Shown here: piece by piece, positions 51,056 to 59,330 of the stretch
Position numbering within the stretch: the stretch's first letter is position 1
Layout of the letters: the number at the start of each line of letters is the position of its first letter
NCBI GenBank assembly: GCA_032119595.1
Contig: JAUMBQ010000005.1
Location: forward strand, 124,001-188,000
Length of the DNA stretch: 64,000 nt
Source of the DNA: JAGIBJ01 sp032119595
GTDB taxonomy: Bacteria; Actinomycetota; Thermoleophilia; Solirubrobacterales; Solirubrobacteraceae
Reading direction: 5' to 3'
The notes under the pieces: generated by a model
What the model was told of the DNA's origin: nothing
Databases searched by the model: none
Seen by the model: the letters and a program-made list of their open reading frames with translations, nothing else
Made by a program: the position numbers and the translations under genes

Positions 51056-51613
51056 ATGACCATGCGGGCACGGACGACCTCAATCATCATCGCCACGGCA
51101 CTGGCCGCCGGGCTCTCCACCACGAGCTCGGCGGCAGCTGCCAGTAGCTGCGCCAACGCCACGGCGGCTCCGGGCACGGTCTCGGCTGTTGCGCTCAAGA
51201 GCGCCACGCTGTGCCTGCTCAACGAGGAGCGCGCCGCCGAAGGCCTGCGCCCCCTCAAGGAGCACAAGAAGCTTGAGAAGGCCGCCACCGGATTCTCCAA
51301 GGAGATGGTCAGCAAGCGCTTCTTCGACCACGTCTCCCCCAGCGGATCGACGCTCACCACGCGCGTCAAGAAGGTCCGCTACACCAAGGGTGCGCGGAGC
51401 TGGTCGCTCGGCGAGAACATCGCCTGGGGCACCGGCGCGAAGGCCACCCCCGCCGCGATTGTCGACGCCTGGATGCACTCCGAGGGCCACAAGCACAACA
51501 TCTTGGACCGCAAGTTCAAGGAGATCGGCATCGGCATCGCGTCCGGCGCTCCGGTCGCCACCGCCTCGTCCGTCGGCGCCACGTACACGACGGACTTCGG
51601 CTACCGCGGCTAA
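51056..51613 (+). CDS. secreted CAP/SCP-domain protein
   Basis: About 185 residues. The signal peptide is TTSIIIATALAAGLSTTSSAAA, followed by one CAP domain: LLNEERAAEGLRPLKEHKKL, FFDHVSPSGSTLTTRVKK, LGENIAWG and IVDAWMHSEGHKHNILDRK, ending IGIASGAP...YTTDFG. Conserved His and Glu of the CAP cleft are present. Two close in-frame ATGs (51056 and 51062) are possible starts. Bacterial CAP proteins are common secreted proteins of uncertain role; those of actinobacteria may bind cell wall or lipids. Confidence 0.88.
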   Translation: MTMRARTTSIIIATALAAGLSTTSSAAAASSCANATAAPGTVSAVALKSATLCLLNEERAAEGLRPLKEHKKLEKAATGFSKEMVSKRFFDHVSPSGSTLTTRVKKVRYTKGARSWSLGENIAWGTGAKATPAAIVDAWMHSEGHKHNILDRKFKEIGIGIASGAPVATASSVGATYTTDFGYRG

Positions 51614-51688
51614 CCCCGCGGTCGCGGGCCCGCGGGCCCAGCGGACGCTGCCGCCGACGACTGGCAATCGAGCTATCGTCAGAGACCT

Positions 51689-52090
51689 ATGCGAGCGGTC
51701 TCGACTTCCCAAGGCGGCCTCCGTCACCTCGTTCAGGTCGGGGACCATCGGATCATCACCGACGAGCCCACCGAGCGTGGCGGAGCCAACTCCGGCCCAA
51801 GCCCCCTCGAACTCCTGGCCGCGTCGCTCGTGAGCTGCACGGCCATCACGATGCAGCTCTACGCGCAGCGCAAGGGCTGGGACCTCGACGACCTCCAGGT
51901 CGAAGCCGATTTCCAGCCGGCCGAGCGGGGCGCCCTTACCCAGTTCGAGCTCCTCCTGAGCTTCCCCGACCACCTCACCGACGAGCAGGTCGCCAAGCTC
52001 AAGGTGATCGCGGCGAAGTGCCCGATCCATCGCACGCTCGAGGGCGAGGCGATCTTCAGCGAGCGCGTAGAGCGCCGCGCCCGCGCGTGA
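51689..52090 (+). CDS. OsmC-family peroxidase-like protein
   Basis: A 133-residue OsmC/Ohr-fold protein. The two redox cysteines are C50 in LVSCTAITM and C111 in KCPIHRTL. The dimer signature GPSPLELLAASL precedes the first. The subgroup (YhfA/OsmC-like) reduces organic hydroperoxides with dithiol partners, or acts in sulfur-based redox homeostasis. Its stop overlaps the GTG of the Nudix gene. Confidence 0.92.
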   Translation: MRAVSTSQGGLRHLVQVGDHRIITDEPTERGGANSGPSPLELLAASLVSCTAITMQLYAQRKGWDLDDLQVEADFQPAERGALTQFELLLSFPDHLTDEQVAKLKVIAAKCPIHRTLEGEAIFSERVERRARA

Positions 52091-52749
52091 ACTCGCGCTC
52101 CGGACTTCCCTCGCCCGCGGCCCTTGCGGCGCTGCTCGAGCGCGGCCCGGAGCACCATGACCTCCACGTCTGGCGCCCGTCCGACAGCGATCGTCCGGCG
52201 TCCGTACTCGTCCCGCTGCTGACCGGCGACGGTGAGCTGCGCGTGCTCCTCACGCGTCGTAGTGCCGACCTGGCCAAGCATGCCGGCGAGTACTCGTTCC
52301 CCGGAGGGCGTCCGGAACCTCACGACGCGACACCGATGCACACCGCCCTGCGTGAAGCGCACGAGGAGGTTGGGATCGCCGCCGATCTCATCGAGGTCAT
52401 CGGCACACTCCCCATCACGACCACCTACGTGACCGGCTACGCCATCACCCCGTTCGTCGGCGTCATCGATGCGTCCCCCACGTGGGTGGCGCAGGTGAGC
52501 GAAGTGAGCGAAGTCGCCGAGCCGCGCCTGATCGATCTGATTGCGACGCGCGAGGTGCACACGGTGCAGCGCGAAGGCGGTGTCGCCATCGACATGCCGG
52601 TCTTTCCGCTCGCGCCCGATCGCGCCGTCTGGGGCGCGACCGCCCGCATCCTCGACGAACTCTTGCTGCGCCTGGCGCCGGTCATCGGCAGCTTCCCCGA
52701 GTTGGACCCAGCGGACCGGATCGTGCACCGCATCGGCAAGCGCCCGTAG
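52087..52749 (+). CDS. Nudix hydrolase, CoA pyrophosphatase (NudL)-like
   Basis: A 220-residue cytosolic protein starting at GTG in a GTGA overlap with osmC. The Nudix helix is ALREAHEEVGI, preceded by GEYSFPGGRPEPHD as in CoA pyrophosphatases. The standard box has Glu before the helix, but here the spacing follows the NudL pattern with Asp-Ala, which is normal in this group. Other marks are LLTRRSADLAKHAG and the late VWGATARILDELL, also typical of NudL. It probably cleaves CoA or oxidised CoA derivatives; the peroxide-linked neighbour fits that. Confidence 0.88.
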   Translation: MNSRSGLPSPAALAALLERGPEHHDLHVWRPSDSDRPASVLVPLLTGDGELRVLLTRRSADLAKHAGEYSFPGGRPEPHDATPMHTALREAHEEVGIAADLIEVIGTLPITTTYVTGYAITPFVGVIDASPTWVAQVSEVSEVAEPRLIDLIATREVHTVQREGGVAIDMPVFPLAPDRAVWGATARILDELLLRLAPVIGSFPELDPADRIVHRIGKRP

Positions 52750-52783
52750 GCGCCCGACGGGCACGCGATCGGCGCGGCCGCCG

Positions 52784-54784
52784 CTACAGGTGGATGCCGC
52801 GCAGCAGCGCGGCGACGACCCGCTGCTCGATCGTGCCTTGCGAGCCCATCTTGTCCTTCTCGGCCTTGTCGCCGATCGCGGCGAGCGAGTCCGGGAACAC
52901 ACGGAACCCGATGTGCTTGACCCGATCCGCGAACCGCGGCGCGGTGGCATGAATGACCTGCGAGAGGCTGCCGACGCCCGTGTTGATCGTGCGGTGCTTG
53001 CCGACGACGCCCTCAATGATGAGGTCTGCAGCGTCTTCCGGAGAGATCGCCGGGAAGTAGTCGTACGCCTTCGTCGGCGTGATCATCGGGGTGCGCACGA
53101 GCGGCATGCGGATCGACGTGACCGACACCTTGTTGCTGACCATCTCGCTGTTGATCACCTGCGAGAACGCATCAAGTGCCGACTTGGAGGCGATGTACGC
53201 CGAGAAGCGCGGAACGAGCGTGGTGACACCGATCGTCGTCACGTTCACGATGCTGCCGCCGCCCTGGGCGACCATGTGCGGCAGGATCCCGAGCGTCAGG
53301 CGCACCGGCGCGAAGTAGTTGAGGTGCATCGTGCGCTCGAAGTCGTGGAAGCGGTCGTAGCTGAGCGCCACCGAGCGGCGGATCGAGCGTCCGGCGTTGT
53401 TGACGAGTACGTCGACGCGGTACCGCGAGGTGACCTCTTCGACGAGTTTGTCGATCGCCTCGAGGTCCGACAGGTCGCACGGGTGGACGTGTGCGGTGCC
53501 GCCCTGCTCCTCAATCTCACGCTGAACCTCTTCGAGCTTGTCGCGCGTACGCGAGACGAGCAGCGGGATGCCGCCCGCAGCCGCGACCTTCATGGCCGTC
53601 GCTTTGCCGATTCCGGACGACGCCCCGGTGACGAGCACCGTCTTGCCGCGCAGCGCGGCCTTGGCTTTGCGACCCACGTGCGGGCGGACCGGGTCCATGC
53701 GCTGGTCCCAGTACTCCCAGAGACGGCCGGCGTAGTCCTCGAGTTCCGGCGGGTCGATGCTGGCCGCCGCCAGGATCCGGCGGGCTTCGGTCGCGTCGAA
53801 CGTCGGAGCGAGCGCGATCTCGCCGATCACCTCGTCCGGGATACCGAGCGGCTCCGTCGCGAGCTTGCGCAGCGGCGTGAGCGCCTTCCCGCGCAGCACC
53901 ACGTCGTACGCTTCCGATGGCACGAGCCCAAGGGCACGGCGGTCGAGCGACACGGTGACCTGCGGGGCGCCCGCGGAACTGGCGAACGCGTTCCAGACGT
54001 CAACGACGCGCTGCGGCGACGGGTTCGTCAGGTGGAATGCGCGGCCGTCCAGTCCCTCGACCTGCGCGAGGTGCGCAATGCCCTCAGCGACGTAATCGAC
54101 GGGCACGAGGTTGGTGTCGCCGACATCGGGAGCGACGATCGGCACGAACGGCGGCACGATCGACTTGAGGCGCCGCATGATCGGGAAGAGGTAGTACGGA
54201 CCGTCGATCTTGTCCATCTCGCCGGTCCACGAGTTGCCAACGACGACCGACGGACGGTAGATCCGCCACGGCACGTCGTTCTCCTCGCGCACGATGCGCT
54301 CGGCTTCGAACTTCGTGCGGTGGTAGGCCGTCGGCAGCTCCTGGCCCTCGTCGAACATGTCCTCGCGGAAGACGCCTTCGTAGCGGCCCGCGATCGCGAT
54401 CGAGGAGACATGGTGCAGGCAGCCGGCGCCCAGATCGCCAGCGGCGTCGACGGCGTGGCGGGTGCCGTACACGTTCGCGCGCGCGTTGTCGGCGGCCGAC
54501 GCACTCAGGTCGTAGAGCGCTGCGAGATGGAAGAAGTGATCGATGGTGCCGGCGTGCTCCTTCACCCACGTCTTGTCGATTCCGAGCGACGGGGCGTCGA
54601 GATCGCCGACGACAGGATGCACGCGGGTTCGAGCGTCGGCGGGCCACTTTGCCATGAGCGCGTCGAGCTTGGGCAGGGAAGCGTCGCGCACCAGGAGGTG
54701 CAGGTCCGCGTCGGTATCGCGGAGAAGCACCTCGACGAGGTGCCGACCGATCAGGCCTGTGGCGCCGGTCAGAAAGATCGACAT
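52784..54784 (-). CDS. bifunctional SDR fatty acyl-CoA reductase (AcrA1/FAR-like)
   Basis: A 666-residue protein with two fused SDR domains. The N-domain is extended-SDR: FLTGATGLIGRHLVEVLL, HVSSIAIAG and YHRTK as catalytic Tyr/Lys. The C-domain is classical SDR: LVTGASSGIGKATAMKV, NNAGRSIRRS and YIASK. This architecture matches Rv3391/AcrA1 of mycobacteria and marine bacterial fatty acyl reductases, which reduce acyl-CoA to aldehyde and then to alcohol. It likely makes fatty alcohols for wax esters or surface lipids. A WS/DGAT-like gene lies 2.5 kb away, but with a damaged active site. Confidence 0.87.
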   Translation of the reverse strand: MSIFLTGATGLIGRHLVEVLLRDTDADLHLLVRDASLPKLDALMAKWPADARTRVHPVVGDLDAPSLGIDKTWVKEHAGTIDHFFHLAALYDLSASAADNARANVYGTRHAVDAAGDLGAGCLHHVSSIAIAGRYEGVFREDMFDEGQELPTAYHRTKFEAERIVREENDVPWRIYRPSVVVGNSWTGEMDKIDGPYYLFPIMRRLKSIVPPFVPIVAPDVGDTNLVPVDYVAEGIAHLAQVEGLDGRAFHLTNPSPQRVVDVWNAFASSAGAPQVTVSLDRRALGLVPSEAYDVVLRGKALTPLRKLATEPLGIPDEVIGEIALAPTFDATEARRILAAASIDPPELEDYAGRLWEYWDQRMDPVRPHVGRKAKAALRGKTVLVTGASSGIGKATAMKVAAAGGIPLLVSRTRDKLEEVQREIEEQGGTAHVHPCDLSDLEAIDKLVEEVTSRYRVDVLVNNAGRSIRRSVALSYDRFHDFERTMHLNYFAPVRLTLGILPHMVAQGGGSIVNVTTIGVTTLVPRFSAYIASKSALDAFSQVINSEMVSNKVSVTSIRMPLVRTPMITPTKAYDYFPAISPEDAADLIIEGVVGKHRTINTGVGSLSQVIHATAPRFADRVKHIGFRVFPDSLAAIGDKAEKDKMGSQGTIEQRVVAALLRGIHL

Positions 54785-54919
54785 GGGGACTCCATCAGAA
54801 GGTTGTCGGCCACACTATCGGCCCGACCTTCGGCCGTTGCGACCCGTCGCCCACTCGTCCGCGGTGCCTTGACGAACCACCTTCCGGTACCCGGCAAAAC
54901 CTGCTCGCCGTTCCGCCGA

Positions 54920-55684
54920 TCAGCGGCGTGGGCTCCACCGGAAATACTTCACGGCGAGCAGTGAGGCGACGAGCCCCCAGGCGGCGATGACCGCCAGGTT
55001 GCCCCAGTCCGGACCAGCCGGCGCGGCATCGTCGAAGACCTTTGCGAGCGCGACGAGGAACGGCCGCAGCGGCAAGACGCCGGCGATGTCCTTAAAGGTC
55101 TCGGGGATGTCCGGGATGAACACGCCGGAGAGGAAGTACAGCGGGAAGATCGTGAGGTTCGCGATCGGTGAGGCCGCGTCGCCGTTGGGCACGAACGCCG
55201 CGACGGTGGCACCGATCGCACAAAACGCAAGGGCGCCCACGACGATCGTCAGCACCAGCACCGGGAGCCGTTCGACATCGAGGTGCGCGCCGAACAGCAA
55301 CAGCGACAGTCCGATCACGAGCGCGCTCATCAGGACCGACAGCAACACGCCGTTGCCAACCACACCGCCGAGGATCACAGCCGGCGAAACCGGCGTCCCG
55401 CGCTTGCGCTTGAGTTCCCCGGAGTCGCGTCGGATCGCGAGCATCGTGACCAGCCCCACGAACGTCGTCCCGACGACCGAGAAGACCAGGATCTGAGCCA
55501 TTTGGTACTGGATCGCCGGCACCGGGCCGGTCGGCCCGTCGTAGGTTCCGTCGCCATAGAGAACGCCGAAAATGACGAGGAACATCACCGGGAAAACGAA
55601 CGTGAACCCGGCCGCAGCGGGGTTGCGGAAGAAGCTGCGGCGTTCGTAGCCGACCTGCCGGAACGTGAGCACGAGATCACGCAT
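54920..55684 (-). CDS. ABC-2 type transporter permease (DrrB-like)
   Basis: A 254-residue polytopic protein with six membrane segments. The N-terminal RQVGYERRSFFRNPAA and GTTFVGLVTMLAIRRDSGELKRKRGTPV loop and the late NLTIFPLYFLSGVFIP and LPLRPFLVAL segments match ABC-2 permeases of the Drr or Nod type. It overlaps the ATP-binding gene by 8 bp, so the two form one exporter. Substrate unknown; nearby lipid genes make a lipid or antibiotic possible. Confidence 0.9.
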   Translation of the reverse strand: MRDLVLTFRQVGYERRSFFRNPAAAGFTFVFPVMFLVIFGVLYGDGTYDGPTGPVPAIQYQMAQILVFSVVGTTFVGLVTMLAIRRDSGELKRKRGTPVSPAVILGGVVGNGVLLSVLMSALVIGLSLLLFGAHLDVERLPVLVLTIVVGALAFCAIGATVAAFVPNGDAASPIANLTIFPLYFLSGVFIPDIPETFKDIAGVLPLRPFLVALAKVFDDAAPAGPDWGNLAVIAAWGLVASLLAVKYFRWSPRR

Positions 55685-56606
55685 CGAGGGCCTCCATGAC
55701 CGCGCGTTCTTCCTCGTCGTCGATCAGCGACAGATAGGTGTCTTCGAGCGACGGGCGCGACACGGCGAGCTCGCTGAGGTCGTGGCCAGCGTCCAGCGCC
55801 CAGCCGGTGAGTTCGTGGAGCGCGGAGGTCGGGTGGAGCGTCTGCAAGACGAAGCGGTCGCCGTCGTGCGCGAGGCCTTCCAGCCGCGGCCCTTCCACCC
55901 CTCCCGGGAGGACGAAACTGATGCGGGTGAGCCCGGTCCGGTTCGCGAGTTCGTCGGGCGTCCCGCTCTCCACGACCTTGCCGCCGGACACGACCACGAC
56001 CCGATCGGCGAGCGCCTGGGCCTCATCGAGGTAGTGCGTCGTGAGCAGGATCGTGGTGCCGCCGTCGGCCAGCTTTTGAACGATCTCCCACGCCTGGCGT
56101 CGGGCCTGGGGGTCAAAGCCGGTGGTCGGCTCGTCGAGGAAGATCAGCTCGGGATTCCCGACGATGCCGAGGGCCAGATCCAGCCGGCGCTGCTGCCCGC
56201 CCGACAGGCGCTTCACGCGCTCGTCCGCCTTCTCGGTCAGGCCCACGAGCTCGAGCAGATCATCGGGGTCGCGCGGCGCGGCGTAGAAGCTCGCGTGCTG
56301 CTGAAGGACTTCGCGGCACGTGAGGAAACGGTCGATGCCGGCTTCTTGAAGCACGATGCCGATGCGGCGTCGCAGCGCGCGCGGCGCGCCAGACGGGTCG
56401 ATGCCGAGGACCGACACCTCGCCAGCGTCGCGCTCGAGATACCCCTCGAGGATTTCGACGGTGGTCGTCTTCCCCGCACCGTTCGGGCCGAGAATGGCGA
56501 GCACTTCGCCGCGCTCGACCGTGAGATCCAGCCCGCGGACGGCTTCGAGCCCGCCGAACCGCTTGCGCAGTCCGCGTACCTCGATGACCGGTGCGCTGCT
56601 GCTCAC
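55677..56606 (-). CDS. ABC transporter ATP-binding protein (DrrA-like)
   Basis: A 309-residue ATPase starting at GTG. Walker A is GPNGAGKTT, the Q-loop is in IVLQEAG, the signature is LSGGQQRRLDLAL, Walker B is LIFLDEPTTGFD, and the switch His is TTHYLDEA. A long C-terminal domain after the core is typical of drug-resistance exporters. It immediately precedes and overlaps the permease gene. Its transcription likely starts in the 38-bp gap above (56607-56643) or upstream with the next gene. Confidence 0.93.
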   Translation of the reverse strand: MSSSAPVIEVRGLRKRFGGLEAVRGLDLTVERGEVLAILGPNGAGKTTTVEILEGYLERDAGEVSVLGIDPSGAPRALRRRIGIVLQEAGIDRFLTCREVLQQHASFYAAPRDPDDLLELVGLTEKADERVKRLSGGQQRRLDLALGIVGNPELIFLDEPTTGFDPQARRQAWEIVQKLADGGTTILLTTHYLDEAQALADRVVVVSGGKVVESGTPDELANRTGLTRISFVLPGGVEGPRLEGLAHDGDRFVLQTLHPTSALHELTGWALDAGHDLSELAVSRPSLEDTYLSLIDDEEERAVMEALDA

Positions 56607-56643
56607 GGCGAGCAACCCTAGATGATTGATTGCACGGCCGATT

Positions 56644-57144
56644 TCAGCCGCGATCGCGAGCGAGAAGCTCCGCGATGGCGGCGTCGGCCGCGTCAGCCCA
56701 GGCGCCCGCATCAGCCGGGTCGGCCCTGAGAATCGAGAACGGGATCTCGTTCTTGCGACACATCGCCTCGACGACGGAGACGCCCTCGGCGAGGACACGG
56801 TCCGGAAGCGTGCCCGCCGCCTCGTAGACAACCGCGCGAACCGTCGTGTCGATCGTGCGCTCGAGCATCATCTTCAGTCGCGACCCGTGCAGCGCGTCGA
56901 CCTTTTCCTGGTCGTCGCCCGTGGCCGACGCGAGCGCCCACACGAGCACCGTGACGTTCTCGCAGGCGTACCGCAGCGTGCCGATTCGGTCGGGGTCGCC
57001 CTCGAGGAATTCGGCGCCGACGGCCTCGATCGCGGAGCGTCGTTCTGGGCGCCGCGAGATCACTCGTGCGGCGTCCCCGCGCTGCCGGAGCCGCTCGGCG
57101 AGTGCAAGACCGCGCTCACCACCGCCGACGATCAACGCCCTCAA
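56644..57144 (-). CDS. NAD(P)-binding Rossmann-fold protein
   Basis: A 166-residue protein of the atypical SDR/NmrA-like group. The dinucleotide motif is LIVGGGERGLALAERL, the second strand ends ISRRPERR, and TVLVWALASATG and VVYEAAG are the following strands. No catalytic YxxxK is visible, so it may be a sensor or redox-binding protein rather than an enzyme. It is upstream of the ABC exporter genes on the same strand, 38 bp apart, and divergent from the WS/DGAT-like gene. Confidence 0.75.
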   Translation of the reverse strand: MRALIVGGGERGLALAERLRQRGDAARVISRRPERRSAIEAVGAEFLEGDPDRIGTLRYACENVTVLVWALASATGDDQEKVDALHGSRLKMMLERTIDTTVRAVVYEAAGTLPDRVLAEGVSVVEAMCRKNEIPFSILRADPADAGAWADAADAAIAELLARDRG

Positions 57145-57242
57145 GAGCCGACTTTCCGGGCAGTTCTGGCATCCGCGAGACGGGATGCGTGAACAGGATC
57201 ACGACGTTGCACGGCCGCGAGTCTAGACTGCCGTTCCAGACC

Positions 57243-58637
57243 ATGGGGTACGCCGACGAGCTCGAACGCCACGACGCCGCGCTGTTCAAGCGCGGAGACG
57301 CCGGGAGGCTGCACGTCGGGACACTGCTGATCTTTGAAGGTCCGCCCCCGACGGCGGACGAGTTGAGAGCGCACGTCCGCGCCCGCCTCTCCGCCTCACC
57401 GCGCACGAGGCAGCGCGTCGTCGACCCGCCGATCGGCCCGCTGCGGTGGATTGACGATCCGACGTTCAACCTCGACTATCACCTGCGCCGCGCCGCCCTT
57501 CCGCGCCCCGGCACCGACGAGCTGCTCGAGCGCAACGTCGCCCGCATTCTCTCGACCCCGCTCGACGTGACCAAGCCGCTCTGGGAGCTGTGGGTCATCG
57601 AGGGCCTCGCGCGCGGCCACTTCGCGATTCTCGCCAAGACGTCCTACGCGCTCGTCGAACGTGGCGTCGCCGTCGACCTGGTCACCGCCCTCTTTGCCGA
57701 CCGACCGTCACAGGAGGCGCTGCGCTGGCTCCCGCGCCCGGCCCCTTCCGACGCGCAGCTCGCGGCCATGGGCGCCGGCTCCCTCGCCAACCGCTTCTTC
57801 CAAGCTCCGCTGTCGGCGGCGTCGATCGCCCGCAAGCCAACGAAGTTCGCCGGCTCCATCGCCAAGCACACCGCCGGAACGCTCGTGGAGACGGCCCTGC
57901 GTCGCGGCCGCGATGACCGTCCGCTGCACTCCAGCGGCGGCCAGCAGCGCGCGTTCAGCACCGTGACGCTCCCGCTCTCCGAACTGCGTGTCGTGCGCGA
58001 CCGCTTTGGCGGCACCATCCACGACGCGGTGGTCGCCTCGATCGCCGGCGGCGTCCGCCGCTGGCGCCATGCCCAGGGCCTCCGCGCCCACGGCCTCTCC
58101 GTGTCCGCGCTCGTGCCGATCGCCAAGCGCGGCGAAGACGGCGGCGTGCGCCTCGACCCGATCGAGATGCCCCTCCCCCTCCACCGCGCCGACCCCGTCG
58201 AGTCGCTGCGCGCAGTCCAGGCCGCCACGGCCCGCGCCGTGGAATCCGGCGACGCCCTCGGCGCCGACGAGATCGCCCGCATGTACCGCTTCGCCGCGCC
58301 GACCGTCCTCGCCGACGCCACCCGGCTCGCCGCAGGCGGCGACGGCCGCGCCATCCTCATCGCCAACGTCCCAGGCCCCCGCGAAACCCGCGAACTCTTC
58401 GGCCGGTCACTCCTCGCCGTCTTCCCGATCATGCCGCTCACCGGCGAACGCGGCCTCGCCGCCGCCGCCGTCTCCTACAACGGCTCCATCCGCATCGGCC
58501 TCACCGCCGACCCCATCACCATCCCCGACGTCGACGAGCTCTCCACAGAGATCGCCCGCACCGCCGACTTCCTCGTCGAGCGCGCGAAGCAGGCCACGCG
58601 GCCGCGCCGGGCGCCCGGTACGACGCCGGCTCGCTAG
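57243..58637 (+). CDS. WS/DGAT-family acyltransferase-like protein lacking HHxxxDG
   Basis: A 464-residue protein of the wax-ester synthase/diacylglycerol acyltransferase family. The N-terminal region (LHVGTLLIFEGPPPT, LDYHLRRAALP), PLWELWVIEGLARG, and the C-terminal NVPGPRETRELFGR and YNGSIRIGLTAD features are intact. Where the catalytic HHxxxDG should be, the sequence reads KTSYALVERGVAVD, so both His and the Asp are replaced. The remainder reads as a well-conserved, uninterrupted frame. It is likely a pseudo-enzyme or an enzyme with altered chemistry. ATG 57243 begins the standard N-terminus (MGYADELERHDAALFKR). Confidence 0.88.
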   Translation: MGYADELERHDAALFKRGDAGRLHVGTLLIFEGPPPTADELRAHVRARLSASPRTRQRVVDPPIGPLRWIDDPTFNLDYHLRRAALPRPGTDELLERNVARILSTPLDVTKPLWELWVIEGLARGHFAILAKTSYALVERGVAVDLVTALFADRPSQEALRWLPRPAPSDAQLAAMGAGSLANRFFQAPLSAASIARKPTKFAGSIAKHTAGTLVETALRRGRDDRPLHSSGGQQRAFSTVTLPLSELRVVRDRFGGTIHDAVVASIAGGVRRWRHAQGLRAHGLSVSALVPIAKRGEDGGVRLDPIEMPLPLHRADPVESLRAVQAATARAVESGDALGADEIARMYRFAAPTVLADATRLAAGGDGRAILIANVPGPRETRELFGRSLLAVFPIMPLTGERGLAAAAVSYNGSIRIGLTADPITIPDVDELSTEIARTADFLVERAKQATRPRRAPGTTPAR

Positions 58638-58658
58638 ACGCCGGGTTCGCGGTCCTCG

Positions 58659-58773
58659 CCGGGGCGGTGGGCACCCTCCCCGCGCCGACGATCGGATGGT
58701 CCACTTATCGCCTGGCGGCGAGAAGTGGACAATCCGCCGCGGACTCGCGCGGGGAGGGTGCCCACCGCCCCGG
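58659..58773. repeat. 115-nt nested palindrome (element 1)
   Basis: Perfect 27-bp outer arms (58659-58685 and 58747-58773) start with CCGGGGCGGTGGGCACC and its complement. Inside, 19-bp arms (58694-58712 and 58717-58735; GGATGGTCCACTTATCGCC with 17 of 19 pairing) end in a four-base loop. It starts 21 bp after the WS/DGAT-like stop. A cruciform, a strong terminator, or a REP/MITE-like element are all possible. Confidence 0.93.
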
Positions 58774-58870
58774 CTCGCGACGCTCGCTGGCGCTCGCTCG
58801 CTGGCGACGCCCCGGGGCCCGTCTCGGCCGCGTAGCCGCTTCGTCTGCTCGCCCAGGAAGCTCGACGCCT

Positions 58871-58962
58871 GAACGGAGCGTTCTGCTTGGGGTCTGAGCC
58901 CGCGCGTCGTCGACGAGCCAGCCCGACGAGTCAAGCCGAACCGTTCTGATTGGGAACTCAGC
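58871..58962. repeat. imperfect direct repeat pair between the two large palindromes
   Basis: GAACGGAGCGTTCTGCTTGGG (58871-58891, continuing GTCTGAGC) and GAACCGTTCTGATTGGGAAC (58938-58957, continuing TCAGC) share a 20-odd-base core, about 67 bp apart. The rest of 58774-59191 is low-complexity GC-rich sequence with short GCTCGCTGGCG repeats and no recognised gene. Confidence 0.6.
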
Positions 58963-59191
58963 GCACATTGCCAGCGGGCCCCACGACGCGCGAAGCCGAC
59001 GACTCGATGCAGGAGGCGCGGAACGCGCCTCACCAACCAGCGCGAAGTCCCGCCCGCCGCCGCAACCAACACCAACTCCCGCCGGCACCAGCAAAGGCCC
59101 CGTCAGAAGACCCAAAAACAGGCACCCCGCCCGCCCGCCCAGGCACGGTCAGAAGACGATCGAAAACCGGCCTGAGCACCCGGAGCCAGCA

Positions 59192-59312
59192 GGCCGGGGG
59201 CGGGGGTGGCCCTCCCGCAGGGAGTATTTCCCGCAAACCAGCCCAGACCAAAGTCGCCAATGCCAAGGCGGGAAATCTCCGACCGGAGGGAGGGCCACCC
59301 CCGTCCCCGGCC
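59192..59312. repeat. 121-nt nested palindrome (element 2)
   Basis: Outer 25-bp arms (59192-59216 and 59288-59312, one mismatch) begin GGCCGGGGGCGGGGGTGGCC. Inner arms GGGAGTATTTCCCGC (59220-59234) and GCGGGAAATCTCC (59268-59280) pair with one bulge around a 33-nt loop. It ends 18 bp before the trxB stop. Its GGTGGCCCTCCC arm core resembles GGTGGGCACCCTCCC of element 1, suggesting a family. Confidence 0.92.
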
Positions 59313-59330
59313 GGAACCCACCAACCGCGC

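Noticed and set aside
54785..54919. Imperfect palindrome GAAGGTTGTCGGCC...GGCCCGACCTTC as terminator or operator
   Set aside because: Arms need a deletion to pair; too weak to list as a feature.
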